Of a DNA stretch of 64,000 bases, positions 16,036-26,256 are shown in pieces; positions within the stretch are counted from its first letter, which is position 1, and each line of letters opens with the position of its first letter. Source of the DNA: G963666935 sp963666935 (lineage in GTDB: Bacteria; Bacillota; Clostridia; Christensenellales; CAG-138); contig OY762936.1 of assembly GCA_963666935.1 (NCBI GenBank), positions 2,356,001 through 2,420,000 on the forward strand, written 5' to 3'. The notes under the pieces are model-generated. The model did not search any database. It saw nothing but the letters and a program-made list of their open reading frames with translations, and was not told the DNA's origin. A program made the translations under genes and the position numbers.

Positions 16036-19000
16036 GAATTTGAAATCGCAATATTTACAAACACATCAACAATAGCTGGGTCAAACTGAGTGCCGGAATA
16101 TCTGAGAATTTCTTTGATCGCTTCTTCATGACTCATTGCCGCCTTATAACTTCTTTCACTGGTTATCGCGTCGTAAGCGTCAGCCACAGCGATGATCCTT
16201 GCCTCGATTGGAGTATTTTCACCGATAAGCTTATTGGGATAACCGTTGCCATCCCATCTTTCATGGTGGTGAAGGACAAATTGTGCCAGCTGCGCAAATT
16301 CGCTGCTTGAACTCAATATTCGCCACCCAGCCTCCGGATGTCTTTCTATCTCTATCCTCTCATCACTATTAAGTCTTCCGGGCTTATTGAGTATCTTTTC
16401 ATCGATACCAATTTTCCCAATATCATGAACCAGGCCGGCAATTTTTATCTGGTTTACCTCTTGCTTCTCAAATTCCATTTTAACTGCAATTGCCTCGCAA
16501 ATTTTGCTCACCCTTCTTGAGTGAAAAGATTCTCTTGGGCTTTTTTCAAACAGTGTGTTCATGATAATTTCAATTGTTTCGCTTCTCATGCTTGAGCGCT
16601 CAGATAATTTATGCCTGTACATATAATTTTCGGCGTTCGCCAGTATTTCCATGATCGATTCGTTCATGGAATATTTCGTAGCATATCCATAAGAAATAGA
16701 CAGTTCAATATTTGCAATCTTTTCTTGTGATGCCAACTCCTTGATAGAACTCGCAATTCGTGATGTTTCATCATTATTTGTATTCGGTAACACAACGACA
16801 ATTTCATCCCCGCCATACCTGACAATGATATCCTCCGCACGGCAGGCCTTTGTAATCGTACTGGCAGCTTTTTTCAACAATTCATCGCCAGCGGCATGCC
16901 CAAAAGAATCATTAACAATCTTTAATCCGTTCACATCTGCCATAATAATGGATAGGGGAAGTTTTTCTTTTACATCAAGCCGTCTTATTTCTTCTTCTAA
17001 ATATCTTCGATTAAACAGGCCTGTAAGATGGTCATGATTGTTGAGATAAATTAATTTATCTTCGGCCTTTTTGCGCTCCGTGATATCATTGATTATAACT
17101 GCAAACTGCATAGGCTTCGGTGAATATGCTGCCACACCGTAATATTTCCCCAATTCTTTGGAATAGTTCTCATACAGAAGAGGCTCTCCCGTCAATGCAA
17201 CATGGCCATACTTCTCTATCCAGTAACTTTCGGTCTCCGGCAATAATTCAAGCACGGTTCTCCCAATAACATCTTCTCGCTTCATATTGGTCATTTCTTC
17301 AAAACTTTTATTCACGTCAAGGAACCGATAATCAACCGGGTTCCCCGATTCATCCAAAATAATTTCATGAACTGCCAGCCCTTGCATCATTTGCGTGATC
17401 AGCAATCTGTGTCTTTCTTCACTTTCCTTTAGTGCATTCTCCATACACTTACGGTCTGTGATATCTGCATCGCTGCCGCGATACCCCAGCAAGCTCCCGT
17501 CCTCTTTTAGTATAGGAAATCCGTTGGAAGAGAATACCACCGTAAGCCCCCTTTTTGTGAGTGCTTTGTTTTCGATGTTATGGAATATGCCCTTTTGCCT
17601 AAACACCTCAAAAGCCGCCCGTTTGAGCTCCTGACGCTCTTCCGGGGGACACAGATCGTAGAAGCGTTTTTTATGAATCAGTTCTTCAGGAGGGTATCCC
17701 AGGATTGCCTCGCACATATGATCGACAAAAGTATACGTGCCCTGTTCATCCACTTCCCAGATAAATGTTCGACTATGCTCACTCAACTGTTTATATCGGC
17801 TTTCGCTTTTGCTTAGAGCCTCCCGCGCTTTTTTTTGTTCCGTAATATCACTCGAAAATCCCAGGTAACGGTTTTCATTTAGTTTAACTGCATCAAGGCT
17901 CCACCATCGAACAGATCCGTTCTTGTGTATATATTGCAATTCACCGCTTATAGACCCGGTTTCTAAAAGCTTTGCGAAGAGTGCCTCTGCAGTATTCAAA
18001 GACTCTTTCGCTGTAATGTCTCTTATACTCATTTCTAATAGTTCTTCGCTTGTATAACCAGAAATTTTAGTTGCAGCTTTATTTACATCAATATACCTTC
18101 CATTTTTGTCAACAACAAAAACGCCATCGGGCGCGTTTTCAATGTAGTTACTATATTTTTTCTCGCTTTCTATTAATGCTTTTTCAGCTTTCCATTGTTC
18201 AGTGATATCACGATTTACTCCCTGATATCCAATAACCTTCCCGTTCTTGTCCCGCAACAAAGATACATGCATTGAAATCCAAATAACACTTCCGTCTGCC
18301 CGATAGTGTTCAAATGTAATTATTCTCGTCCTGTTTTTATCAGCCTTTTGATCCTTCTCTTTTTCTAATTCTTCCGAAAAGATCTCGCGTATTTTTTTTA
18401 GTGAACTCGGTGTAGTTTTCTCCTCCATCGTCTTTTTCATATAAGCGTCCGGTGACTCCCCAAACACCTTTTCCACTGAGGGGCTGACGTAGGTAATTCT
18501 CATGTCCATATCTGAAGTCCATACTACGTCCGAAATATTCTCAGCTATTTGGCGATACTTCGCTTCGCTCTTTAAAAGTGCGTTTTGAATTTCTTTTCGG
18601 GCTTCATTTTCTTTCCTTAAAACTTCAAGCAATTCCAAAGTTTTTTTATTGGTTTTTTCAAGCTCTTTCGTTTTCTCTTTTACCAGTATTGCAAGCCGTT
18701 CATTTTCATTTTGTTTCTCGATGCTTGCGATCCTAATCTTGAACATGGCACGAATCTGGGCAGTCAATTCGCTTTCGTCAATTGGTTTCGTCAAAAATGC
18801 CTCTGCACCGCATTCCAGTGCCTTAATGCGGCTTTCATTATTGCTTTTAATCGCTGTGATAAAGACCACGGGAATATCGCGCAGTTTTTTATTGGCTTTT
18901 AACTTTCGGCACACCTCATACCCGTCCATTCCAGGCATAATAATGTCGAGAAGAATAATGTCGGGTTCTTCTTTCGCGGCAATCTCTAGCCCTTTCTGCC

Positions 19001-19118
19001 CACTGATCGCAGAAAACACAACGACCTTCGGAAATGCTTCGGTAATCAGCGCTTTTAAAATCGTCAGATTATCCTGATTGTCATCAATCGTCAAAATTTT
19101 AATAGATTTACTTTCCAT
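16020..19118 (-). CDS. Response regulator with PAS repeats, GGDEF and HD-GYP domains
   Basis: This protein of 1032 residues starts at the ATG at 19118, which overlaps the stop of the hybrid kinase. The order is a receiver domain (about 5-125, phospho-acceptor Asp58 in LLDIIMPGMDG), a coiled-coil linker and four PAS domains, each opening with a SE(A/K/S/E)(K/R)(Y/H) stretch. A GGDEF domain with the signature RYGGDEIVVVLP follows, then a C-terminal HD-GYP domain with VHDIGKIGIDEKIL and HHERWDGNGYP. It may make cyclic-di-GMP (GGDEI is a mild variant of GGDEF) and also break it down (HD-GYP), under control of phosphorylation by the upstream kinase. The nearby PelD gene is a plausible receiver of the signal. 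The last codons come from scar B. Confidence 0.9.
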   Translation of the reverse strand: MESKSIKILTIDDNQDNLTILKALITEAFPKVVVFSAISGQKGLEIAAKEEPDIILLDIIMPGMDGYEVCRKLKANKKLRDIPVVFITAIKSNNESRIKALECGAEAFLTKPIDESELTAQIRAMFKIRIASIEKQNENERLAILVKEKTKELEKTNKKTLELLEVLRKENEARKEIQNALLKSEAKYRQIAENISDVVWTSDMDMRITYVSPSVEKVFGESPDAYMKKTMEEKTTPSSLKKIREIFSEELEKEKDQKADKNRTRIITFEHYRADGSVIWISMHVSLLRDKNGKVIGYQGVNRDITEQWKAEKALIESEKKYSNYIENAPDGVFVVDKNGRYIDVNKAATKISGYTSEELLEMSIRDITAKESLNTAEALFAKLLETGSISGELQYIHKNGSVRWWSLDAVKLNENRYLGFSSDITEQKKAREALSKSESRYKQLSEHSRTFIWEVDEQGTYTFVDHMCEAILGYPPEELIHKKRFYDLCPPEERQELKRAAFEVFRQKGIFHNIENKALTKRGLTVVFSSNGFPILKEDGSLLGYRGSDADITDRKCMENALKESEERHRLLITQMMQGLAVHEIILDESGNPVDYRFLDVNKSFEEMTNMKREDVIGRTVLELLPETESYWIEKYGHVALTGEPLLYENYSKELGKYYGVAAYSPKPMQFAVIINDITERKKAEDKLIYLNNHDHLTGLFNRRYLEEEIRRLDVKEKLPLSIIMADVNGLKIVNDSFGHAAGDELLKKAASTITKACRAEDIIVRYGGDEIVVVLPNTNNDETSRIASSIKELASQEKIANIELSISYGYATKYSMNESIMEILANAENYMYRHKLSERSSMRSETIEIIMNTLFEKSPRESFHSRRVSKICEAIAVKMEFEKQEVNQIKIAGLVHDIGKIGIDEKILNKPGRLNSDERIEIERHPEAGWRILSSSSEFAQLAQFVLHHHERWDGNGYPNKLIGENTPIEARIIAVADAYDAITSERSYKAAMSHEEAIKEILRYSGTQFDPAIVDVFVNIAISNSPHNL

Positions 19119-22086
19119 ACAGCACCTTCTGTATCTCCTTGAAGAATTCTTTTGCAATAATTGGCTTGGCAATGAACGCATCAAATCCGTATGACAAAAC
19201 GGCTTCGCGATCCTGCGTCATGGCGCTGGCAGTCAACGCAATGATTGGTATGTGTTGCAATTGGGGCATTTCTCTGATTTTTTTAAAAGCATCAATTCCG
19301 CTGATGTCCGGCAATGCAATATCCATAAGAATCAAATTTGGTATATGTTCCTTCGCCATTTCAATGCCTTCTTGGGCATTTATTGCCTCAAGCACAATAT
19401 GATGCTCGGCAAGCAGCGCCTTTACGGTGACCATGTTATCCGGATTATCTTCTACCACCAGCACCATCGGCTTGACTTTCATTTTTTGCACTTTTTGTTG
19501 CGGCTGTTTTTGCTCCACTTTTGCAGGAAACAGCATATTTTTAACCGCACTTTGGAGTTCTGCATACTTTACATCGCCTTTTTGAATCAATTGATAGATG
19601 TTGTTTCTTTTTAAGAATTTTAATTCTTCCTTGGTAATATGTTTTGCCGTCAGTATCAGTACCGGAACATATGCCGTAGCCTCTGCATTGCGAAGTATCT
19701 CAAGAACGCTGAGACCATCCACATCCGGCATCATAAGATCCAGCACGATGGCATCCGGTATCGCTTGGCTGATCTTCTCAAGTGCTTCATTAGCATCATA
19801 GGCAACCTGTACCCGATACCCCATTTCTTCTATCATATCCTTGACTTGAATAATGGCAGCCTCGTTATCCTCAACCAGTAAAACTGTTTTTTCTGATGCG
19901 TCATGCATGGGTATGTTCAAGGATAGTGGCTGATGAATTACATCGTTTGGAAAATCAGATTCCGCTTCTTCCATGACTCGATTTTCAGCAGCATAACGCA
20001 GCGGCAGGCTAAGCGTAAATTCCGACCCTTGATTCAAAATGCTCTTAACGGAAATTGTACCTCCAAGCAGGTTTGCCAGTTTTTTTGATATAGCCAAACC
20101 TAACCCTGTGCCGCCAAATCTTCTGGAGGTACTGCCGTCGGCTTGCCTGAACTCATCAAATATATGGGGCAAATGCTCTCGTGCAATACCGATACCGGTA
20201 TCCGCCACCGTGATTTCAACTCTGTTTTCATTGGTGTGTGCTGAAATCGCAACATGCCCTTGCTCCGTAAACTTCACCGCATTTCCAATAAGGTTCTGCA
20301 TAATATGCCTTAATTTCTCTGCATCACTTGTGATGAGCAGCTCGACGTCCTCCATCTGATTCAAAATCTCAATGTTTTTTTGTTCCGCCTGAGGTTTTAT
20401 CAGGGACACGACTTCGGTTATTATATTGACTGCATTAAACTTCGTGATTTCAATTTCTTCACGTCCGGCTTCAATACGGGAAATATCAAGGACCTCATTG
20501 ATCAGATTCAGTAGATTTTTTCCATTGCGCTCTATAATTTCTATATAACTGTACTCATCTTCAGGAATTTTATTTGCAAGCCTACGGCTAAGCACGCCCG
20601 AAAGAGCAATCACCGAATTAAGTGGAGTGCGAAGCTCATGACTCATATTGGATAAAAAATTGGTTTTAAGCCGGCTGGCTTCGTCCAGCTGTTTTTTTTG
20701 CATTTCCAACTCCGCATTTTGTTCTGTCAGCTCGTCTGCCTGCGCTTCCAATTCCTTTGCCTGTTGCCGTAGTTCCACGTTTTTATCTTGAAGCATTTGG
20801 GAGAACTCGCGGATTTTCTCAGATGCCATGATTGTACTCAAGTGTGCTGATATTTCATTTAATAAGCTGTTTATCAGGCGGACTGAGGCTGGTGAATAGC
20901 ACTTGATACTGGCCATGGAAATGAGCGAAATAACCTGGGGCCCGTTTACAATAGGTATTGTTAGGATTTCTTTCGCTTTATAATCGCCGCTGACCGCAGA
21001 GAATACCACATGAATATCGGAGGGGATATCGGTTAAATGTTGCACCTTCTTTGTTGCAAGCGCTGTACCAAACTCACCCTCCTTACCTGTAGAAGAAAAA
21101 GAAGGAATATCATCAAGCCTTGCGCCTATGGATTCATAAGGTTCAAATTTATTTCTTTGTCCGTTGGGAAAATATATGGCGCCTATTTGCGAACCGGTGC
21201 GCTGCATAAGGCTTTCCAACAATTCCTGGCAAAACGGGCGCATAGAATCTTCATGAAACATGACCGAAGATACTTGTGCAACGTGATCCTTATGCTCTAT
21301 TTCCGTTTCAATTGTTTCAGCCATTGCATTAAATGCCTTTGATAGTGCACCAATCTCGTTTGTTGCTTCGTATTGGATACGGGTTCCCATCTTACCTTGA
21401 CGCATGGCTTGCGCCGCATCTGTCAATATTCTGATGGGAGGCACAATGCCTTTGCTTAGAAAGTGCCCAATGCCTGCCAAAACAAGGAGTGTCCCAACAC
21501 TTGAAATCACCGTTTGCCATATGTACTGGTCTCTGTGTAATTTGGCATCATGATAGAATTCATTGCCCTTGATTTCTGCAAAATCACTGATGACAGTTAT
21601 GCTGCTCAAAACTTTATCACTTTGCGTTCCTTCAATGTTGCTATGATCAACTCTGTTTCGGGCTTCTTCTATTTGCCCTGCTCGCAATAGGCGCATCGTT
21701 TCGGCTCTTATGGTTTTCCAATGGGCCATGCCGTCAGATATGGCATCAATGTCGCTTTTAGGCCCCAAGTAGCTGCTATATAAAATATCGACCTGGCGGT
21801 ATGCATCTGCTTCCAAAGTATCAATCTCTGCGGTGAACGCATCGTTTTTTTGCGAATTCTCTTCCATAACCAGATGAATCATATATGCATGGATTGAGAG
21901 AGCGTCTGCCTCCAATGTCCCCACTGCCCTCCTAACGGTTAAGGGGTGCGCGTATAGTGCGGCAGTATTGGCCCACACCCCTTCAATAGAAACAAATGCG
22001 TTAGTTGCAAGTAAAATTGCTATAAATAGAACGACGCTCGTCCAAATGACTAATTGCATCGATATTTTCAGGTTTTTTAATTTCAT
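19108..22086 (-). CDS. Membrane hybrid histidine kinase with HAMP, GAF and two receiver domains
   Basis: This protein of 992 residues starts at the ATG at 22086 (GGAGGG just upstream). The order is TM helix at about 12-34, a helical outside sensor at about 40-185 like the four-helix bundles of chemoreceptors, TM at 189-210, HAMP at 212-265, GAF-like at 285-425 and a coiled coil at 430-475. HisKA follows with phospho-acceptor His483 in SNMSHELRTPLN, then an ATPase domain with TGIGIAREHLPHIFDEF and GGTGLGLAISKKL, and two receiver domains, the first with LVLVEDNE-like and VLDLMMPDVDG blocks, the second with VVEDNPDN and LMDIALPDISG. It overlaps both neighbours and should pass phosphate to the PAS-GGDEF-HD-GYP regulator. 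The stimulus is unknown. Confidence 0.92.
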   Translation of the reverse strand: MKLKNLKISMQLVIWTSVVLFIAILLATNAFVSIEGVWANTAALYAHPLTVRRAVGTLEADALSIHAYMIHLVMEENSQKNDAFTAEIDTLEADAYRQVDILYSSYLGPKSDIDAISDGMAHWKTIRAETMRLLRAGQIEEARNRVDHSNIEGTQSDKVLSSITVISDFAEIKGNEFYHDAKLHRDQYIWQTVISSVGTLLVLAGIGHFLSKGIVPPIRILTDAAQAMRQGKMGTRIQYEATNEIGALSKAFNAMAETIETEIEHKDHVAQVSSVMFHEDSMRPFCQELLESLMQRTGSQIGAIYFPNGQRNKFEPYESIGARLDDIPSFSSTGKEGEFGTALATKKVQHLTDIPSDIHVVFSAVSGDYKAKEILTIPIVNGPQVISLISMASIKCYSPASVRLINSLLNEISAHLSTIMASEKIREFSQMLQDKNVELRQQAKELEAQADELTEQNAELEMQKKQLDEASRLKTNFLSNMSHELRTPLNSVIALSGVLSRRLANKIPEDEYSYIEIIERNGKNLLNLINEVLDISRIEAGREEIEITKFNAVNIITEVVSLIKPQAEQKNIEILNQMEDVELLITSDAEKLRHIMQNLIGNAVKFTEQGHVAISAHTNENRVEITVADTGIGIAREHLPHIFDEFRQADGSTSRRFGGTGLGLAISKKLANLLGGTISVKSILNQGSEFTLSLPLRYAAENRVMEEAESDFPNDVIHQPLSLNIPMHDASEKTVLLVEDNEAAIIQVKDMIEEMGYRVQVAYDANEALEKISQAIPDAIVLDLMMPDVDGLSVLEILRNAEATAYVPVLILTAKHITKEELKFLKRNNIYQLIQKGDVKYAELQSAVKNMLFPAKVEQKQPQQKVQKMKVKPMVLVVEDNPDNMVTVKALLAEHHIVLEAINAQEGIEMAKEHIPNLILMDIALPDISGIDAFKKIREMPQLQHIPIIALTASAMTQDREAVLSYGFDAFIAKPIIAKEFFKEIQKVLYGK

Positions 22087-22919
22087 TTTAACCCTCCGCT
22101 TGCTTTCTGAAAAATCGGTGACGGTGGGGCAACTGCTTGCAAACCGCCAACCTTCGTTACAACATGCCGTTCTGCTTCTCCCGTTATCAGATATCCATGC
22201 TCGCCCATTGCATTGATCAGCTTCTTCAATATACAATGCTGGTATTTCAGTTGATAATAGAACAATATATTGCTGCATATTACAAGATCAAAATTCCCAA
22301 AAATGCTCTCCTGTGGATAGGAGCACTGGTTGTCCAACAGATCATAAATTGAGAAACTCACATTTTTCTTTGCGCGCTCACTAATCTTATACATTTCTCC
22401 GGACCACTGGAAAAACGTATTTAAATCGCTCACTCGAATGTTTTGAATCGATTTTTGGTTATATTTTCCACTTTTTGCCGTGATCAGTGCGGGTTGTGAT
22501 ATATCCGTCGCTATGATACGATACCGAAGTGTTTTTGTTTTTTTTGCACAAATATTTTCTATTAGCATTGCTACGGAGTACGCTTCTTGTCCAGTCGAAC
22601 ATCCCGCCGACCAGATTCTTAATTCATTCGTTTTTGTTTTTCTTTCAATTAGATTTGGTAGAATCCATTGTTCCAAATGCGCAAACGTGAGAGGGTTTCT
22701 AAAGAACTCTGTATAGGTAATATTCAATGATTCAAAAAAAATCTGGGCCTCAGCTATATTGCCTGTTAAATATGTGATATAGTCCGAGATTTTTTCAGTT
22801 TCAATAATCGCACATCTTTTTTCAATTGCTTGCTTAAGAAAAGTATCATCATACTTTGAAATATCCATTCCATAGACGCGATTCATCACTTCAACAGTTT
22901 TAAATAATTCGCTTTCCAT
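22083..22919 (-). CDS. cheR: CheR-type protein-glutamate methyltransferase
   Basis: This 278-residue protein has an N-terminal helical CheR domain and a SAM-dependent methyltransferase domain. Signature stretches are NITYTEFFRNPLTF, IWSAGCSTGQEAYSVAML (the SAM-binding loop), IIATDISQPAL and FDLVICSNILFYY. CheR normally methylates glutamates on chemoreceptors. Here it is the first gene of a three-gene unit with a kinase whose sensor is a receptor-like helical bundle with HAMP, and there is no CheB, CheW or chemoreceptor in the window. It may therefore modify the hybrid kinase itself. The stop overlaps the kinase start in an ATGA. Confidence 0.9.
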   Translation of the reverse strand: MESELFKTVEVMNRVYGMDISKYDDTFLKQAIEKRCAIIETEKISDYITYLTGNIAEAQIFFESLNITYTEFFRNPLTFAHLEQWILPNLIERKTKTNELRIWSAGCSTGQEAYSVAMLIENICAKKTKTLRYRIIATDISQPALITAKSGKYNQKSIQNIRVSDLNTFFQWSGEMYKISERAKKNVSFSIYDLLDNQCSYPQESIFGNFDLVICSNILFYYQLKYQHCILKKLINAMGEHGYLITGEAERHVVTKVGGLQAVAPPSPIFQKASGGLK

Positions 22920-23590
22920 CTTACCTCCATAGCTCTCCGTTACATTTTTAGATGCACAGGTCCCTTTCCTTATGGAAGCTGATTTTATTTTTTATTGTCC
23001 CATAATCTCACCGCATGTTTTGGTATCCGCAAAAATTTTGCTAGCTTGATAGAACCAATGATTCTGCCTTCAGCGCAAAGAATTTGCACGCTCCATCTTA
23101 TGATATTTTATTGATCTACCACTGCATAAGCAATAATAAATCCAGATTTCACCTCTATATTTACATTATATTCCTTTTTTTGTATGAATACAATTTTAAT
23201 GCCAAAACGATATATAGCCAAAATAAATTTGCCCAGTAGGCGTCGGGCGACATTCACCCTATTCCCTGCGGTAATCGGCAATGTTAAGAATTTTCAGCCA
23301 TTCAGCACATTTCCAGCGCCGGATAGGTTCGCTTTTCCCCTAGAAGCTGCCGGATTGAAAAATATTGCTCTGGGATTCGCTCAAACATACAGTATTGATT
23401 GTGCACCCATTCGGCTTCCAGCGCACGGATGCTTCTATCCAAAATGCCGTTTATACAATTTTGAAAAGGCTTTTTATCCTTTCCCTCCAGTATAATTTCT
23501 CGCTCCTTGCCGGAAAGCGAGTGATAAGAATTCACAAACGGATAGCCCCGGGTGAATTCCGAGTGTGCATCTGACTTTTTGCCCGAATTT
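22920..23590 (-). other. Non-coding stretch holding one doubtful remnant frame (23302-23535)
   Basis: This region lies upstream of cheR and is AT-rich at its left end. On the minus strand an open frame ends at 23302 and stays open back through the tRNA-like core of scar C. It has a GTG at 23535 and reads NSYHSLSGKEREIILEG, later AEWVHNQYCMFERIPEQYF. The composition looks protein-like rather than random, but there is no good start or ribosome binding site and I do not recognise the family. It is probably the tail of a gene from an integrated element, cut at the attachment core. Nothing else convincing was found. Confidence 0.3.
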
Positions 23591-23830
23591 CGACCCTCAG
23601 AGTCGGAGGCTATGGAAACAGAAACCTTAAAAAGCCCGTAATGCAGGAAGAAGGCCTGTTTTACGGCAATTTTTCGAATTCCATTATGTCTATTGCGTCC
23701 ACAGATAATAGTTTTTTCTATTGGTTTACAAGAATTATATGGTAAGAATGTGGTGAAATAGTAACCTTATATAACACGGGAGGTAATCTGGCTATAGGTA
23801 AGGTAAGCTGCTATCTTTCCCGATCATCCA
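23591..23830 (-). mobile_element. Integration scar C: tRNA-Arg-like core plus recombinase trailer
   Basis: On the minus strand the order is recombinase end (stop at 23811), a trailer of about 200 bp and a hairpin (CCGTAA ... TTACGG around 23636-23670) that could end the recombinase transcript. After this comes the core CGACCCTCAGAGTCGGAGGC (plus strand 23591-23610), shared with scar D and nearly with scar E. To the left of the core the DNA differs from scars D and E, so the core marks a junction. This is the most complete copy on the recombinase side. Confidence 0.75.
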
Positions 23831-24041
23831 CATCATGCCGTTTGTGATTTTTATTGATAAATCTTTCTTCAAAGTGTTTGTTGCTTGACTGAACCGCTTC
23901 GTGTTCCTTGTGCTTTGTCAAATACGTATAAATCTCCCAAGTGGTTTCTATGTGGCTGTGGCCAAGGAAGCGTTGCGCGGACTTTATATCTACGCCAGCA
24001 TCATATGATATCCCTTCCGGGCTTGTTGAAAAAATCGGCAA
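23811..24041 (-). pseudogene. C-terminal remnant of a tyrosine recombinase/integrase
   Basis: Only the last part of a phage/ICE-type integrase remains. From about the tenth codon it reads YDAGVDIKSAQRFLGHSHIETTWEIYTYL, which is box II of the tyrosine recombinase family, with the GHS(x)xxTxxxY motif and the nucleophile tyrosine in EIYTYL. A charged tail ending HDVDDRER follows. The N-terminal DNA-binding domain, the first catalytic arginine and the lysine are missing; the sequence before EGISYDAG is unrelated. The end matches the eighteen residues left in scar A. It cannot be active. Confidence 0.85.
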
Positions 24042-24138
24042 AAACGAGCCTCAAATAAACTTCGGCCCGTAATAACAGCATTTACCCGCAAGAGGTTTCT
24101 ATTACCTCCCTGACTATAAAGATGGCATATAATATGCC

Positions 24139-25545
24139 TCATTTCTTTTCCCATTGTCCAAATATGTAGATCTTGTCATCCCTAGAATTTTCCATTGCTA
24201 ACTTTACCGCCGGTTCTGCCGTCGAAGGGTCAAAAATGGCTATGCCTATATCGTAAACCCCTTTCGGCAAGTCGTTCACCGGTATTTCAGCTGCACTTAC
24301 AACAAAGGTGTTGTCCACGACCGTACGCAAATCGATATCAACATGAACTTCTCGAATCACGTCCCCCTCGGCGTTCAAGATGTATAGGTAGACCGGCCAA
24401 TCTTTGTATATCGGGGCATACCCGTCATTCACCCATCTCAGTTTGACTTTCATCTCGTTTATCAGCGGCGGATATTGTGTGATTACAGCTCGCTCGATAC
24501 GCAAGCGATACCCCAACAGGGACAGAACCGTATCGACGCCGTCCTTATAAATCAATTCGTCACCGGCAGGGATTTTGGGCCCGATAAAGGTCATATGGGA
24601 TTTTGCAATAAGCTCCGCCGTTTTGTCTATATTGTCCTGCAGCAATTGTTCCATCGTCAAATCGCTGGTAAACTCTCCCCCGATGGGCGCGGTTTTCCAT
24701 GCGTCCGGCATTGCCGTCAGAGCATTCACTTCCCCTGTCTGGTTATAATCCCCCCCGAAATTGATCCAGTCCAGCCATTCCTGGGTATCTTCCTCCAGTC
24801 CCGTCATATCGTTATACAGGCCAAAATTGTATTCCGCAGCGGGGTTGAACGGCCGCCGCATCATGATCATGGCATTGGGGAAGTACTCTATATAGGGAGT
24901 TATGTATTGCTCCCGGACATCTTCCAAGGGCAGCCTGGTTATGCCGTCCGAGTATTTGACATGCCATTCTCCCCAGTGGCCAAGACTGCCCAATTCTATG
25001 TAGCAGAAAAAATCGTCGCCGCCGTAATACGCTCCAAGGGCTTTGATGGCTTCCCTGTGCCTTTCAATAAAAATCTCATTATTATAGTTCGGGGAATACC
25101 CTTTCCCGTAACTGGTATCATACCAGTCGCCGTCGCCACCTGTTTCTTCATACAGCCAGTCGGGTATATCCACATGGGAGTCATCTCCCGGAAGATCGCA
25201 TAGAAAACGGAATACAACTCGTTTTCCCTGATCCCGCCATTCATCCAGATGGTTGTCTACTTCGATGCGCTCAAAGTCGTATACGCCTTTCTGCGGTTCA
25301 AACTCACGCCATGTAACGTCGAGATAAACCAACGTGGCCCCTGAACCAATGACCGCATCGCAAAAATCGGCACGAGGAACAAAGCCCGTCATTGGATTGG
25401 CCAGAACCTCATCGATCTTATTAGGTTCGATAACCGTGATATGGGTATTCAAGGAAAAATATAATATGCCTACCAAAATCAAGAATGCTATCAGTATTAA
25501 CATTTTCCGGTTTTTACGGTATGAAAAAACTTTATCATCAGCCAT
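24139..25545 (-). CDS. DUF4832/DUF4874 TIM-barrel protein, membrane-anchored, extracellular
   Basis: This 468-residue protein starts at the ATG at 25545 (GGGGAAT before it), overlapping the end of the DUF4956 gene. An N-terminal TM or signal anchor (MLILIAFLILVGILYFSL, residues about 14-31) puts the rest outside the cell. The body is a glycosidase-like barrel: NPMTGFVPRADF, LVYLDVTWREFEPQKGVYDF, RVVFRFLCDLPGDD, FCYIELGSLGHWGEWH and MMRRPF, followed by a C-terminal beta-sandwich. These fit the DUF4874 and DUF4832 families, which are related to beta-galactosidase-type barrels. The carboxylate in IELGSLGHWGEWH is a candidate catalytic acid. It closes the CotH-VTC-DUF4956 set and may cut or modify the Pel-type glycan. 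Function unproven. Confidence 0.8.
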   Translation of the reverse strand: MADDKVFSYRKNRKMLILIAFLILVGILYFSLNTHITVIEPNKIDEVLANPMTGFVPRADFCDAVIGSGATLVYLDVTWREFEPQKGVYDFERIEVDNHLDEWRDQGKRVVFRFLCDLPGDDSHVDIPDWLYEETGGDGDWYDTSYGKGYSPNYNNEIFIERHREAIKALGAYYGGDDFFCYIELGSLGHWGEWHVKYSDGITRLPLEDVREQYITPYIEYFPNAMIMMRRPFNPAAEYNFGLYNDMTGLEEDTQEWLDWINFGGDYNQTGEVNALTAMPDAWKTAPIGGEFTSDLTMEQLLQDNIDKTAELIAKSHMTFIGPKIPAGDELIYKDGVDTVLSLLGYRLRIERAVITQYPPLINEMKVKLRWVNDGYAPIYKDWPVYLYILNAEGDVIREVHVDIDLRTVVDNTFVVSAAEIPVNDLPKGVYDIGIAIFDPSTAEPAVKLAMENSRDDKIYIFGQWEKK

Positions 25546-26233
25546 TATATTCCCCATTATACTGAATCAGCGTTAGATCGTCGACTCTTTCCAAATCGCG
25601 TATCTGTTCCGCGAAGGCAATATTATCCCTAGAAGCATAGACTTCCAGTGTCATTTCCACTGTCTCGCCTCTCATGGTCTTCGATTTTATTCTGTATTTT
25701 GTTTTTCTCATCGCCTTCTTGATTTCATCCCCGATTTCATCGCCATGATAGTGGAGCACCATAATATAAATCTGTTTCCCGGTTCCTTTGCGGTTAAGCA
25801 GAAGAAGCAGAAGAATGATGATAACCGCCGTGACCCCCGCTATAAAATACATTTGTGCACCGATGGCAATCCCTGTGGATATGGCCCAAAACAGGAAGAG
25901 TAAATCAAAGGGGTCTTTAATGGCGGTTCGATAACGCACAATACTCAAAGCTCCGACCATTCCAAGGGACAGCACAATATTTGTGCTTATGGCCAAAGTG
26001 ATCATACAGACCAATACCGTCATTCCCACCAGCGTAATTGCGAAATTCCTGCCGAAAACCACGCCTTGAAATGCTTTTTTGTAAATAAAATAAATCAGCA
26101 GGCCCATCAAGAAAGCCACGCATAAAGAAATGACTATGCCGATCATCGTTTCCCATGTCATGTCGATCTGAAAGGCATCAGAATTTAGAATAGAATTTTT
26201 CACTACATCTTTCACGCTCAGGGCAGGATCCAT
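25538..26233 (-). CDS. DUF4956 membrane protein
   Basis: This 231-residue protein has about four membrane segments (about residues 28-50, 62-84, 90-105 and 113-145). Between segments it has the conserved SLGMVGALSIVRYRTAIKDPFDLLFLFWAI loop that marks DUF4956. The hydrophilic C-terminal half, about 80 residues, looks like a small alpha/beta domain. DUF4956 genes commonly sit with VTC-domain and CotH genes, exactly as here. The membrane part may be a partner of the VTC-type enzyme, but no activity has been established. It is 23 bp downstream of the VTC gene and overlaps the DUF4832 gene. Confidence 0.88.
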   Translation of the reverse strand: MDPALSVKDVVKNSILNSDAFQIDMTWETMIGIVISLCVAFLMGLLIYFIYKKAFQGVVFGRNFAITLVGMTVLVCMITLAISTNIVLSLGMVGALSIVRYRTAIKDPFDLLFLFWAISTGIAIGAQMYFIAGVTAVIIILLLLLLNRKGTGKQIYIMVLHYHGDEIGDEIKKAMRKTKYRIKSKTMRGETVEMTLEVYASRDNIAFAEQIRDLERVDDLTLIQYNGEYNG

Positions 26234-26256
26234 ATTAATACACCTCTATTTTTTAA

